9,746 nucleotides of DNA from contig JALVBA010000139.1 of assembly GCA_027010905.1 (NCBI GenBank), positions 1 through 9,746 of the forward strand, given 5' to 3'. The translations under genes were made by a program, and so were the position numbers. Below, piece by piece: positions 1 through 7,001 of the stretch; the first letter of the stretch is position 1; each line of letters begins with the position of its first letter. The notes under the pieces were generated by a model, which was not told where the DNA came from, made no database searches, and was given only the letters and a program-made list of their open reading frames with translations. The stretch is from Marinilabiliaceae bacterium (GTDB lineage Bacteria; Bacteroidota; Bacteroidia; Bacteroidales; Marinilabiliaceae).

Positions 1-39
1 TATCAAATCATAGATTGTTTTTTTTTATTTTTCCTCTAA

Positions 40-840
40 CTAAATAAAAAATCAAAATGCGATTATGTGTTTTATTACAAGACAATTACATGTGTGTTAG
101 CAGGATTCTTGCATAATTCAGGCTCAAGCAGGCCGGAGCAAATTAAATATATTGTTTTTGACAGCAAATTCACAAACTATCAGAATCTAAACAAATTAAA
201 TAAAGACAATGTGTGTTTCCTTACTATCCGGAGAAGAGGGACAAATTTGGTTCAAAAAATAAACAACATCCCCAAAAGTCAAAAGAAAAGTATCCGGGTA
301 CATTGTTCCGGCAACAAGAAAAGAACCATTCAGGTCAACGATCACATTACAACGCTTAAAGGATACGATGGCCAGATAAGAGAAATATATATAACAGGTA
401 ATGGTAAAATTAAACCGGCAATAATTATTACCAATGACTTTGATTCTAAGGTGGAAGATGTAGTTGTGAAATACGCTAGAAGGTGGTTGGTTGAAAAATC
501 AATATCTGAACAGATAAGCTTTTTTCATTTAAATAACGTCTCTTCGTCAATGGTCATAAAGGTTGATTTTGATCTGACAATGTCAATTCTTGCATTTAAT
601 CTATTCAGGCTATTTGCATTAGAAACAGCCAGATATAAAAACAGTACATCTACAAAACTTTATGAAAGTATCCTTCTAAATTCAGCAGATATTACGATTG
701 ATGAAAAACAAATCATTGTAGCTCTAAAAAAGAAAAGAATGTTACCTCTGTGTTTGGAAATTATGGAAAAATACAAAGAAGAAAATTATCAATGGCTTGG
801 AAATAAAAAATTGATTTTCACAGGTGCATCATATAGTTGA
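40..840 (+). pseudogene. DDE transposase, C-terminal fragment (IS remnant)
   Basis: This is the C-terminal part of an insertion-sequence transposase that would cut and paste DNA with a DDE catalytic core. The reading frame is open from 40, just after an in-frame stop at 37-39. The first usable start is GTG at 67, giving 257 residues, whereas transposases of this type are normally well over 400. Visible motifs, numbered from the GTG, are VFDSK (second catalytic aspartate, D32), NLNKLNK and the FLTIRRR strand at 51-57, and the C-terminal signature Y136-x2-R139-x3-E143 of IS4-like enzymes, followed by SFFHLN. The N-terminal half with the first aspartate is absent. Residues 3-14 (YYKTITCVLAGF) resemble a segment normally lying further upstream of VFDSK, so an internal deletion is likely as well; this is from memory of the family. 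It cannot be active. Its 3' end abuts an ADP-ribosylglycohydrolase fragment. Confidence 0.82.
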
Positions 841-860
841 AATACACATAATTAATTTCA

Positions 861-1268
861 GTGATAATCGGTGTAAATGACAATACCAATAGTCATTCAG
901 TCTCGTCCATCGAAGAGTCGCCTGTACCGGCAGCCTTATCGGCTTTTTTGCAATCTGAATCGTACGAGGATGCCATTAAAAAAGCTATTCTGATTGGCGG
1001 ATCTACGAATACATTGGCGTCAATAACCGGAAGTATGGCACACACCTACTACAAACATATTTCCAAATCAATTATTCGTAAATCACTTGCCCGGCTGAAT
1101 CCGGAGATGAAAAATTTGCTTGTAGCTTTTGAGGAGAAGTACTTTCCAGAGCAGAAGACTCCGGCTGAATTTATTCTTAATATGCGGTATATTTGTTTAA
1201 AGTTTACGCCCACAAAGGAAATGAGTGGTTGTAGAGACAAAATCCACAGGGCTTTTGCCCTGTGTTAA
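861..1268 (+). pseudogene. ADP-ribosylglycohydrolase (ARH/DraG family), decayed C-terminal fragment
   Basis: Intact members of this family remove ADP-ribose from modified proteins or other substrates, using two metal ions. Only the C-terminal helices are left here. Residues 21-30 (PVPAALSAFL) and 34-41 (SYEDAIKK), the glycine motif at 46-52, and SITGSMAHTYYKHI at 54-67 follow the usual order of that region. Resemblance runs from about residue 12 to about residue 94 (FEEKY, near 1142). The remaining 40 residues look unlike the family and are probably read-through. The family motif is GGDSDT; here it is GGSTNT, so both aspartates that coordinate metal are lost (S48 and N50). N50 is one base change from GAT, and S48 needs two. 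The GTG start at 861 is only the first possible start after an in-frame stop at 849-851; I see no ribosome binding site. Some three quarters of a normal protein is missing, consistent with disruption by the adjacent IS remnant. Translation is doubtful. Confidence 0.8.
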
Positions 1269-1299
1269 TTTCTCTTGCCCTCTACGGGGCAAAAAGCCC
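1245..1299. repeat. Nested GC-rich inverted repeats downstream of lon
   Basis: Two hairpins sit between the ADP-ribosylglycohydrolase remnant and lon. One is perfect: cacagggc (1245-1252), loop tttt, gccctgtg (1257-1264). The second has ttgccc (1275-1280) and gggcaa (1287-1292). In addition agggcttttgccct (1248-1261) and the strand complement of 1286-1299 match apart from one extra T and one end base, so the two sites could also pair with each other over about 14 bases. They lie just past the lon stop and may end lon transcription, but no clear T run follows on the - strand, so a factor-independent terminator is not proven. Confidence 0.6.
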
Positions 1300-3752
1300 T
1301 ATATCTTCAGTGGTTTCTTAACCTTATCTTTTAGCAAGGCGATAGACAGCACCTCATCCACCGAATCCACAAAGTGAAATTTCAGCCCATCGATATAGAT
1401 ATTTTTTATCTCGTCAATATCTTTTTTATTCTGGTTAGACAATATTATCTCATTTATTCCGGCTCTTTTAGCTGCAAGTATCTTCTCTTTAATTCCTCCA
1501 ACAGGCAGCACCTTGCCTCGTAGTGTGATTTCTCCTGTCATTGCAATACGGCTCTTCACTTTTCGCTGTGTAAAAGCTGAAGCCAAAGAGGTAACCAGAG
1601 TTACACCGGCTGACGGCCCATCTTTAGGGATTGCACCTTCGGGTACATGAACATGAACATTCCAATTTTCAAAAGCATCAGGATTTACTCCCAACTCTTC
1701 GGCGTGTGAATGGATGTACTCCAAAGCCAGCACCGCTGACTCTTTCATAACATCGCCAAGATTTCCAGTAAGAGTAAGTTTTCCTTTTCCTTTGCTAAGA
1801 CTTGTCTCTACAAATAGTATCTCACCTCCCACTGCTGTCCAGGCTAAACCGGTAACAACACCTGCAAAATTATTACTTAACCATCTGTCCTTCGAAAAGC
1901 GTTCAGCACCAAGATATCTCTTAACATCATCAACGGCAATACTCTTTTTCACCTCTTCATCGCGGGCAATTTGCAGTGCCACTTTTCTGATTAGTTTAGC
2001 CAACACCTTGTTCAACTCTCTAACACCTGACTCTCTGGTGTAGTGCTCAACAATGTATCCCAAAATATTTTTCGAGAAACGGATTGTTCCTTTTGGTATT
2101 CCATGATTCTCCAGTTGTTGCGGAATAAGATGGCGTTTTGCAATCTCAACCTTCTCTTCAAGAATATACCCACTAACCTCAATCAGCTCCATCCTGTCGA
2201 GCAGAGGTGGTGCAATGGTATTAAGAGCATTGGCAGTGGCAATAAACATCACCTTGGAGAGGTCAAAATCAATCTCCAGAAAGTTGTCGTGGAAATTGGA
2301 GTTTTGCTCCGGATCAAGCACCTCTAATAGTGCAGATGCTGGGTCACCATGGAAAGTAGAGCTTATTTTGTCTATCTCATCAAGAATAAAAACAGGGTTA
2401 GCAGCACCGGCCTTCTTAACACTCTGAATTATTCTTCCGGGCATTGCTCCGATATATGTTTTCCGGTGCCCACGTACCTCTGCTTCATCGTGCAAGCCAC
2501 CCAGTGACATTCTGACATACTTACGCCCCAATGATTCAGCAACCGATTTCCCGAGTGATGTCTTGCCAACTCCCGGAGGGCCGTACAGGCAGATGATGGG
2601 TGATTTCAATTCACCCTTAAGTTTAAGTACTGCAAGATGCTCCAGAATTCTCTCCTTTACCTGATCCAACCCATAGTGCTCATTGTTAAGAATCCGGGCT
2701 GCCCGTTTCAGGTCATAATTATCTTTAGTGTACTCATTCCATGGTAAATCGAGCAGCGTTTGCAGATAATTGAATTGTACCGAATACTCGCCGGCAGCAG
2801 GATTCAGCCGCTGCATCTTATCCAGCTCCTTCTGAAAAAGTTCACCCACCTCTTTACTCCACTTCTTTTTCTTAGCCTTCACTTTCATCTCACGAATCTC
2901 GTGCTCAATGGGGCTATTTCCCAACTCGTCCTGAATAGTCTTAATCTGTTGTTGAAGAAAATACTCTTTCTGTTGCTGATCAATATCAAGCTTAACCTTC
3001 GACTGAATATCGTTTTTAAGCTCGTTCATCTGAGCCTCACGGGCAAGATGCTCAAGAAGCCTCATTCCTCGGGCAATAAGGTCGTTAATTTCAAGCAATC
3101 CCTGCTTATACTTTATTTTAATGTCGGTATTTGAACAGACAAAATTTATCAGAAATGAAGCATTGTCAATATTCCTAATTGCAAAGGAGGCCTCAGGCGG
3201 CAGGTTAGCCGATGTTTTTATAATACGTAACGACAAATCCTTTATTGAGCTGATGATAGCTTCAAACTTCTTCTCATCATCCGACTCAGGTTGCTCATCC
3301 TCCAAGGCCTCAACACGTGCTGTGTAGTATGGGTCGGTACTGACAATCTCATGCATCTTAAACCTCTTCTTACCCTGAATAATTACAGAAGTTGAGTTAT
3401 CGGGCATCTCTAGCACCTTGATAATTTTTGCTACTGTACCCACCTTGTACAGGTCGTCAAAACCCGGATTCTCTACCTTTAGGTCTTTCTGAGCAACAGC
3501 ACCAAAATAGCCTTTAGCATCCTGTAACTCACGAATCAGTTTTATCGACTTTTCTCTGCCAAGAGATATAGGAATAATCACACCCGGAAACAGAACCGTA
3601 TTGCGCAGAGGTAAAATTGGCAACTGTTCCGGTATCTCATACTCTTCAGTACTCCCCTCGTCTTCTTCTGAAATAATTGGAATGAATTCTGAATCGGATT
3701 CAAACATATCTGATAAAAGAATTTTATTTTGACCAAACTTTGGATTATCCAT
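1299..3752 (-). CDS. lon: ATP-dependent endopeptidase Lon (La)
   Basis: Lon is a cytoplasmic hexameric AAA+ serine protease that unfolds and degrades damaged and selected regulatory proteins. The 817-residue protein is complete. An acidic N-terminal extension (about 15-40) precedes the Lon substrate-binding domain starting at LPILPLRNTVLFPGV (44-58) and a helical, glutamine-rich coiled coil (about 235-300). The AAA+ module shows Walker A GPPGVGKT (391-398, K397), Walker B VFILDEID (454-461), sensor 1 N508, arginine R520 in LLDR and sensor 2 R578 in GVREL. The protease domain has the Ser-Lys dyad: S714 in KDGPSAG and K757 in GGIKEK, spaced 43 residues as in the E. coli enzyme. The length exceeds the roughly 780 of E. 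coli mainly through the N-terminal extension, which is common in Bacteroidetes. The ATG at 3752 is preceded by an AT-rich stretch without a Shine-Dalgarno. The gene is separated from rpmE2 upstream by a terminator, so it should have its own promoter. Confidence 0.98.
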   Translation of the reverse strand: MDNPKFGQNKILLSDMFESDSEFIPIISEEDEGSTEEYEIPEQLPILPLRNTVLFPGVIIPISLGREKSIKLIRELQDAKGYFGAVAQKDLKVENPGFDDLYKVGTVAKIIKVLEMPDNSTSVIIQGKKRFKMHEIVSTDPYYTARVEALEDEQPESDDEKKFEAIISSIKDLSLRIIKTSANLPPEASFAIRNIDNASFLINFVCSNTDIKIKYKQGLLEINDLIARGMRLLEHLAREAQMNELKNDIQSKVKLDIDQQQKEYFLQQQIKTIQDELGNSPIEHEIREMKVKAKKKKWSKEVGELFQKELDKMQRLNPAAGEYSVQFNYLQTLLDLPWNEYTKDNYDLKRAARILNNEHYGLDQVKERILEHLAVLKLKGELKSPIICLYGPPGVGKTSLGKSVAESLGRKYVRMSLGGLHDEAEVRGHRKTYIGAMPGRIIQSVKKAGAANPVFILDEIDKISSTFHGDPASALLEVLDPEQNSNFHDNFLEIDFDLSKVMFIATANALNTIAPPLLDRMELIEVSGYILEEKVEIAKRHLIPQQLENHGIPKGTIRFSKNILGYIVEHYTRESGVRELNKVLAKLIRKVALQIARDEEVKKSIAVDDVKRYLGAERFSKDRWLSNNFAGVVTGLAWTAVGGEILFVETSLSKGKGKLTLTGNLGDVMKESAVLALEYIHSHAEELGVNPDAFENWNVHVHVPEGAIPKDGPSAGVTLVTSLASAFTQRKVKSRIAMTGEITLRGKVLPVGGIKEKILAAKRAGINEIILSNQNKKDIDEIKNIYIDGLKFHFVDSVDEVLSIALLKDKVKKPLKI

Positions 3753-3851
3753 ACAATCTAAAAAAATAGTGACAATTTGTCCTGATTTAATTTTCTAATA
3801 GAGCCAGTGCTAACATACGCAATTGGTATGCCAAAACAGTAACAGACAGGT
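3753..3851 (-). promoter_or_regulatory. lon upstream region with possible heat-shock operator half-site
   Basis: This spacer must hold the lon promoter, because a terminator closes the gene upstream. I see no exact TAnnTTTG box. Two small elements stand out. AGTGCTAA at 3806-3813 equals eight of nine bases of one arm of the CIRCE operator (TTAGCACTC-N9-GAGTGCTAA); the other arm position (3787-3795, ttaattttc) matches only five of nine. Next to it catac-N7-gtatg (3814-3830) forms a 5-bp inverted repeat. Either could be chance. Confidence 0.25.
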
Positions 3852-3882
3852 AAAAAAAAAAGCCTCGGGTAGACCGAAGCTT
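3852..3882 (-). terminator. Rho-independent terminator of rpmE2
   Basis: Read on the - strand, aagcttcgg (3882-3874), a five-base loop and ccgaggctt (3868-3860) form a 9-bp stem with one G-U pair, followed by a run of eight further T residues (3859-3852). It lies 28 bases past the rpmE2 stop and separates that gene from lon. Confidence 0.9.
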
Positions 3883-3909
3883 TTCATGCTAACCCAAAAA
3901 TAGGTTAAA

Positions 3910-4179
3910 TTAATTTCTGCTCTTGTTCTTATCGATATGTTTTTGATATCTGTTTCTGAACTTATCAACACGACCTGCAGTATCAACCAACTTCATTTTA
4001 CCGGTATAGAACGGGTGAGATGAACTTGAGATTTCAAGTTTTACCTGTGGATACTCCACTCCATCAACAACTATAACATCTTTAGTTTTAGCTGTTGAAC
4101 GTGTTAAAAAAGTATCGTTATTCGACATATCTGTGAAAGCCACTAAACGATAATTCTCCGGATGTATTCCCTTTTTCAT
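3910..4179 (-). CDS. rpmE2: 50S ribosomal protein L31, type B
   Basis: L31 binds the large ribosomal subunit at the bridge to the small subunit. The 89-residue product is the typical size of the longer type B (YkgM-like) form. It starts MKKGIHPENYR, carries the family signature SSSSHPFYTGK (51-61), then GRVDKFRNRY (69-78) and a basic tail. It contains no cysteine at all, so it is the zinc-independent form, whereas type A proteins have a CxxC zinc site. In many bacteria the zinc-free paralogue is made under zinc shortage, but Bacteroidetes often carry type B as the only L31, so a zinc-response role is not implied. The ATG at 4179 follows an AT-rich leader without a Shine-Dalgarno. A strong phylum-type promoter lies 39-69 bases upstream and a clear terminator downstream, so it appears to be a single-gene transcription unit. 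Confidence 0.97.
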   Translation of the reverse strand: MKKGIHPENYRLVAFTDMSNNDTFLTRSTAKTKDVIVVDGVEYPQVKLEISSSSHPFYTGKMKLVDTAGRVDKFRNRYQKHIDKNKSRN

Positions 4180-4217
4180 TGTAATATATTTTTATTGTCT
4201 ATTTTCAAAATGGTCTG

Positions 4218-4248
4218 CAAAGGTAAATATAAATATTTTAATCCCAAA
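4218..4248 (-). promoter_or_regulatory. Bacteroidetes-type promoter of rpmE2
   Basis: On the - strand TTTG (4248-4245), 19 bases, then TACCTTTG (4225-4218) matches the Bacteroidetes primary sigma consensus TTTG-N19-21-TAnnTTTG exactly. The start of transcription would fall near 4212, giving a leader of about 33 bases before the rpmE2 ATG. Confidence 0.85.
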
Positions 4249-4278
4249 TAATATTGCCAAATAATAGCCAAATATTAT
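4244..4278. repeat. Three CCAAAT boxes upstream of the rpmE2 promoter
   Basis: CCAAATAATA occurs at 4244-4253 and again at 4257-4266, with a variant CCAAATATTA at 4268-4277; spacings are 13 and 11 bases, close to one helical turn. ATAATATT (4248-4255) and AATATTAT (4271-4278) also form an 8-bp inverted repeat. The first box overlaps the -33 element of the rpmE2 promoter. The stretch lies directly after the stop of the aminotransferase gene and could be an operator, a weak AT-rich terminator, or both. Confidence 0.5.
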
Positions 4279-4286
4279 ATTGCTAC

Positions 4287-5759
4287 TTAGAACTTAAACC
4301 ACGAATGGTAATCCTGCTCCGATTTAGGTGGGAAATCTTTATGGTAATACTCATTTTTGAACGAGTCGTAAACATAATCTTTCTCCCACTCTTCGGCATT
4401 TTCAGCAACCTGCTTTATTGCATCAATAATATAATCAACATCACTATCCGGCATTGACGGATGAACAGACATACGAACCCACCCCGGCTTTTCTGACAGG
4501 TTACCATGATTTATCCTTCTTGTAATTTTGTTTGACCTATAATAATCGACATGAAGCAGGTAGTGGCCATAAGTTCCGGCACATGAACATCCACCTCTAA
4601 CCTGAATTCCGAAACGGTCGTTTAGCAGGCGCACAACAAGATTGAAGTGGATATCATCAAAATAGAAAGATATTGCCCCGATACGCTCCTCAACATTATC
4701 TGCAAGGATATTCATTCCCACAATTTTCCTCAACTCTCTAAAGAGCTTGCTAACCATCTCCTCTTCCCTCTTCCTAATGTTTTCACACCCCATCTCCTCT
4801 TTCAGCTTGATTGACATCGCTGCCTTAATTGACTGCAGGAATCCGGGAGTGCCACCATCTTCACGAGCCTCAATATCGTCAATATACTTATATTTATTCC
4901 AGCGATTGGTCCAATCAACTGTTCCTCCGCCCGAATTATCCGGTGTGAAGTTATGATAGAGTGCTTTATTGAAAACCATCACTCCCGCACTGGCAGGTCC
5001 GCCAAGAAATTTGTGGGGGGAAAAGAAAACTGCATCAAGACTCTCCATTGGGTCTTCAGGGTGCATATCCATCGGCTCATACGGAGCAGAGGCTGCGAAA
5101 TCAACAAAACAGAATCCTCCATTTTCATGCATAATTTTGGCAAGCTCACGGTATGGAACATGTATACCTGTAACATTTGAGCAGGAAGAGAAAGAGCCAA
5201 TCTTAACAGTACGATTTTGATACTTCTTCAGCTGCTTACGTAGCTGCTCAGGGTCAACCAGCAAGTTACTGTCGGGCTCCAAAACAACAACGTCGGCTTC
5301 GGTTTCCAGCCATGAGGTGTGATTTGAGTGGTGCTCCATGTGGGTTACGAACACTACCGGCTTCTCCTCTTTTGATTGATGAAAGTGCCGCTTAGCCTGC
5401 TCGGGAATGCGCATCCCCATTATCCGCTGCAACTTATTTATCACATAGGTCATTCCTGAGCCAACGGTAATGATAATATCATCACTTCCGGCATTAACAT
5501 GTTTCTTTATAATTTTATGGGATAACTTATAAATATTGGTCATTATCATTCCGGTATCGCTCGATTCAGAATGAGTATTTGCAACGTAAGAGCCGATCCT
5601 GTTTACAATAACATCTTCGATGGGCTTATAGAGTCGACCACTGGCGATCCAATCGGCATAAATCAACGGTTTTTCACCAAAAGGTGTTTTAATTGTTGCA
5701 TCCCACCCAATAGTGTTCTTACGATACTTCTCGAAATATGTCTCTAAGCTTTTACTCAT
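4287..5759 (-). CDS. Class V aminotransferase, cysteine desulfurase/selenocysteine lyase-like
   Basis: This is a cytoplasmic PLP-dependent enzyme of fold type I, 490 residues, longer than SufS/CsdA (about 400). Seen in the sequence: an N-terminal YADWIASGRLY segment (34-44) resembling the YLD.AA.G start of the family, THMEHHSNHTSW (139-150) with the histidine that stacks on the cofactor, the cofactor aspartate D220 in FVDFAASAP, and the Schiff-base lysine K250 in SPHKFLGGP. RGGCSCAGTYGHYL (388-401) corresponds to the R-x-G-x-x-C loop of group II desulfurases, so C393 sits where the persulfide-bearing cysteine is expected; C391 is an extra cysteine. The C-terminal extension after about 430 ends in an aromatic-rich tail. 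I infer sulfur transfer from cysteine, but the substrate is not shown, and no suf or isc gene is adjacent. The ATG at 5759 has AAAAGG 8 bases upstream, a modest ribosome binding site. Confidence 0.85.
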   Translation of the reverse strand: MSKSLETYFEKYRKNTIGWDATIKTPFGEKPLIYADWIASGRLYKPIEDVIVNRIGSYVANTHSESSDTGMIMTNIYKLSHKIIKKHVNAGSDDIIITVGSGMTYVINKLQRIMGMRIPEQAKRHFHQSKEEKPVVFVTHMEHHSNHTSWLETEADVVVLEPDSNLLVDPEQLRKQLKKYQNRTVKIGSFSSCSNVTGIHVPYRELAKIMHENGGFCFVDFAASAPYEPMDMHPEDPMESLDAVFFSPHKFLGGPASAGVMVFNKALYHNFTPDNSGGGTVDWTNRWNKYKYIDDIEAREDGGTPGFLQSIKAAMSIKLKEEMGCENIRKREEEMVSKLFRELRKIVGMNILADNVEERIGAISFYFDDIHFNLVVRLLNDRFGIQVRGGCSCAGTYGHYLLHVDYYRSNKITRRINHGNLSEKPGWVRMSVHPSMPDSDVDYIIDAIKQVAENAEEWEKDYVYDSFKNEYYHKDFPPKSEQDYHSWFKF

Positions 5760-5788
5760 CTCAATACCTTTTAAGATACTTTCCGTTA

Positions 5789-5815
5789 CAAAAATATGAA
5801 ATATTAAAGCTCAAA
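5789..5815 (-). promoter_or_regulatory. Possible promoter of the aminotransferase gene
   Basis: TATTTTTG (5796-5789 on the - strand) fits the TAnnTTTG box 30 bases before the ATG. The nearest upstream TTTG (5815-5812) is only 15 bases away instead of about 19, so the -33 element is poor. Confidence 0.4.
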
Positions 5816-5831
5816 AAAATGTGATTTTTTT
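5813..5831. repeat. Perfect AT inverted repeat
   Basis: AAAAAAAT (5813-5820), GTG, ATTTTTTT (5824-5831) is a perfect 8-bp stem with a 3-base loop ending in a T run on both strands. It lies between the AlkD-like gene and the aminotransferase gene, 123 bases past the stop of the former, and could act as a weak terminator or as an AT-rich upstream element. Confidence 0.5.
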
Positions 5832-5953
5832 CATACTTTTCATTCTACTGGTTTTTATCCTGATAAAACGTCAGATTGACACAAAAAGAGCAGCGGCCAA
5901 ATCAAATACTAACAAAACGGCTAAAACTATTTTAACAACAGAATGATTCTCAA

Positions 5954-6637
5954 TTATAAATATTCAATCTCCTCTCTAATTTCACTTGCCAGCCAATTTA
6001 GATTTTCTCTGTTACTCTGCTCATACACTTTTATCAACGAAGCACACCTGTCTTTAACTTCCGGCTTTGCCCTCAACATCTGCCTGATAAAATGCGCCAC
6101 TCCTCGATACAAACAGAAAACATCTGCTCCAGACTTCAGACCGGCACTACTCAGCCCTTTATCTAACAACGTATCCGACACCTCTCCAAATCGAAACATC
6201 CACCCCAGAGTATAAAAAGCCAGCGCATTCAGATGGCCAATATCACTTTTAAACCACTCCTCAACAAGTTTTTCTGCTGACTCTACCTTACCATATACGT
6301 TTAGGGAGGCCTGTTCCACCAATTCACAATTGTCAATTAGTTCACTCCATTCAAGCCCTCTTTCAAAATTCATCTCCTCTTTAGGAATAATTAGGGAGGC
6401 TAGAATCATTGTTTCACGTATCCTACGATGCCACAGTCTGTCGGCCATCTCCGCATCACCGGGCAGGCTTTTGGCTTTTTCGCGAAGCGTCACTAATCCA
6501 ACACCAAAATTCAGTTTGTAACGAATCCCCCTCTTCTCCATTTGAGCGGCAGTTTCACCATTCATCTGCTTTCTGAAAGAGCGTATCAATTTCGCTATTC
6601 TCTCGTCAACCTCACTATTGGGAAGAAATACCTTCAT
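5954..6637 (-). CDS. AlkD-like DNA alkylation repair protein (HEAT-like repeats)
   Basis: The 227-residue, almost entirely helical protein resembles the AlkD family, DNA glycosylases that remove alkylated bases using a curved stack of HEAT-like repeats. The recognisable part is the N-terminal block MNGETAAQMEKRGIRYKLNF (25-44), then LWHRRIRETMILASLIIP (68-85), matching the M-N-G...YKLNFG and LW...RE.KILA pattern of the Bacteroidetes branch. In Bacillus AlkD a Trp and Asp four apart contact the damaged base; the roughly aligned positions here are C104 and E108, so base-excision activity is uncertain. No signal peptide or membrane segment is seen. The start at 6637 has no Shine-Dalgarno, and I find no exact promoter box close to it. 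It is followed by 194 non-coding bases before the aminotransferase gene, so joint transcription with it is possible but not shown. Confidence 0.75.
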   Translation of the reverse strand: MKVFLPNSEVDERIAKLIRSFRKQMNGETAAQMEKRGIRYKLNFGVGLVTLREKAKSLPGDAEMADRLWHRRIRETMILASLIIPKEEMNFERGLEWSELIDNCELVEQASLNVYGKVESAEKLVEEWFKSDIGHLNALAFYTLGWMFRFGEVSDTLLDKGLSSAGLKSGADVFCLYRGVAHFIRQMLRAKPEVKDRCASLIKVYEQSNRENLNWLASEIREEIEYL

Positions 6638-6878
6638 GCTAACTTTTTATAAGTTTCAACCAAACCTTAAACCTTCAAGAGTCTTTCTGCTACAACCTCC
6701 AAAGTCACACTATTGTTGAAAATGCTCGTTTGAAGCTTCTCACCGTAGCTAAGGCTACGCCTGCGATGCTTCTTCTCTGCGCTTTCCAATACTAGCACAC
6801 CTTTGAAGATTTCGCGACGAAATACCCTTGCGGATTTAAGGCTAAAGTAATATTTTTATTGACGTTTATGATTATTCT
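6638..6878. other. Gene-free spacer with two stem-loops
   Basis: No open frame of note occurs here on either strand. It contains an outer GAAGC/GCTTC pair (6732-6736, 6768-6772) enclosing a perfect cgtagc-taag-gctacg hairpin (6744-6759), and a second perfect hairpin atttcg-cga-cgaaat (6809-6823). TTTGAAG occurs twice, beside each of them (6729-6735 and 6802-6808). The stretch is less AT-rich than the surrounding spacers. It looks like an intergenic repeat element or a structured leader of the AlkD-like gene, but I cannot identify it. Confidence 0.45.
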
Positions 6879-6909
6879 TTTGCAACAAATAAATTAAACA
6901 TTATCTTTG
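6879..6909 (+). promoter_or_regulatory. Bacteroidetes-type promoter of tRNA-His
   Basis: TTTG (6879-6882), 19 bases, TATCTTTG (6902-6909) is an exact match to TTTG-N19-21-TAnnTTTG. The predicted start near 6916 is about a dozen bases before the mature tRNA end. Confidence 0.88.
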
Positions 6910-6927
6910 CATCGCTAAAATAAAATG

Positions 6928-7001
6928 GTGGATGTAGTTCAGTTGGTTAGAATGCTGGATTGTGGTTCCAGAGGTCGCCGGTTCAAATCCGGTCTTCCAC
7001 C
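6928..7001 (+). tRNA. tRNA-His (anticodon GTG)
   Basis: The cloverleaf folds fully: acceptor GTGGATG/CTTCCAC (6928-6934, 6994-7000), D stem GTTC/GAAT, anticodon stem CTGGA/TCCAG with loop TTGTGGT (anticodon 6962-6964, GTG), a five-base variable loop, and T arm GCCGG-TTCAAAT-CCGGT (6977-6993). The histidine-specific G at position -1 is encoded at 6927 and can pair with C73 at 7001. The bases after C73 are CAA, so the CCA end is not encoded and must be added. The sixth acceptor pair is a T-T mismatch (6933 with 6995). The gene stands alone with its own promoter and terminator. Confidence 0.97.

Noticed and set aside
1714..3327. Several open frames on the + strand opposite lon
   Set aside because: They are shadows of the lon coding strand, have no recognisable motifs or ribosome binding sites, and conflict with a full-length conserved gene.
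4747..5220. Overlapping open frames on both strands inside the aminotransferase gene
   Set aside because: They fall within an intact PLP enzyme with all its motifs in one frame; no independent evidence for them.
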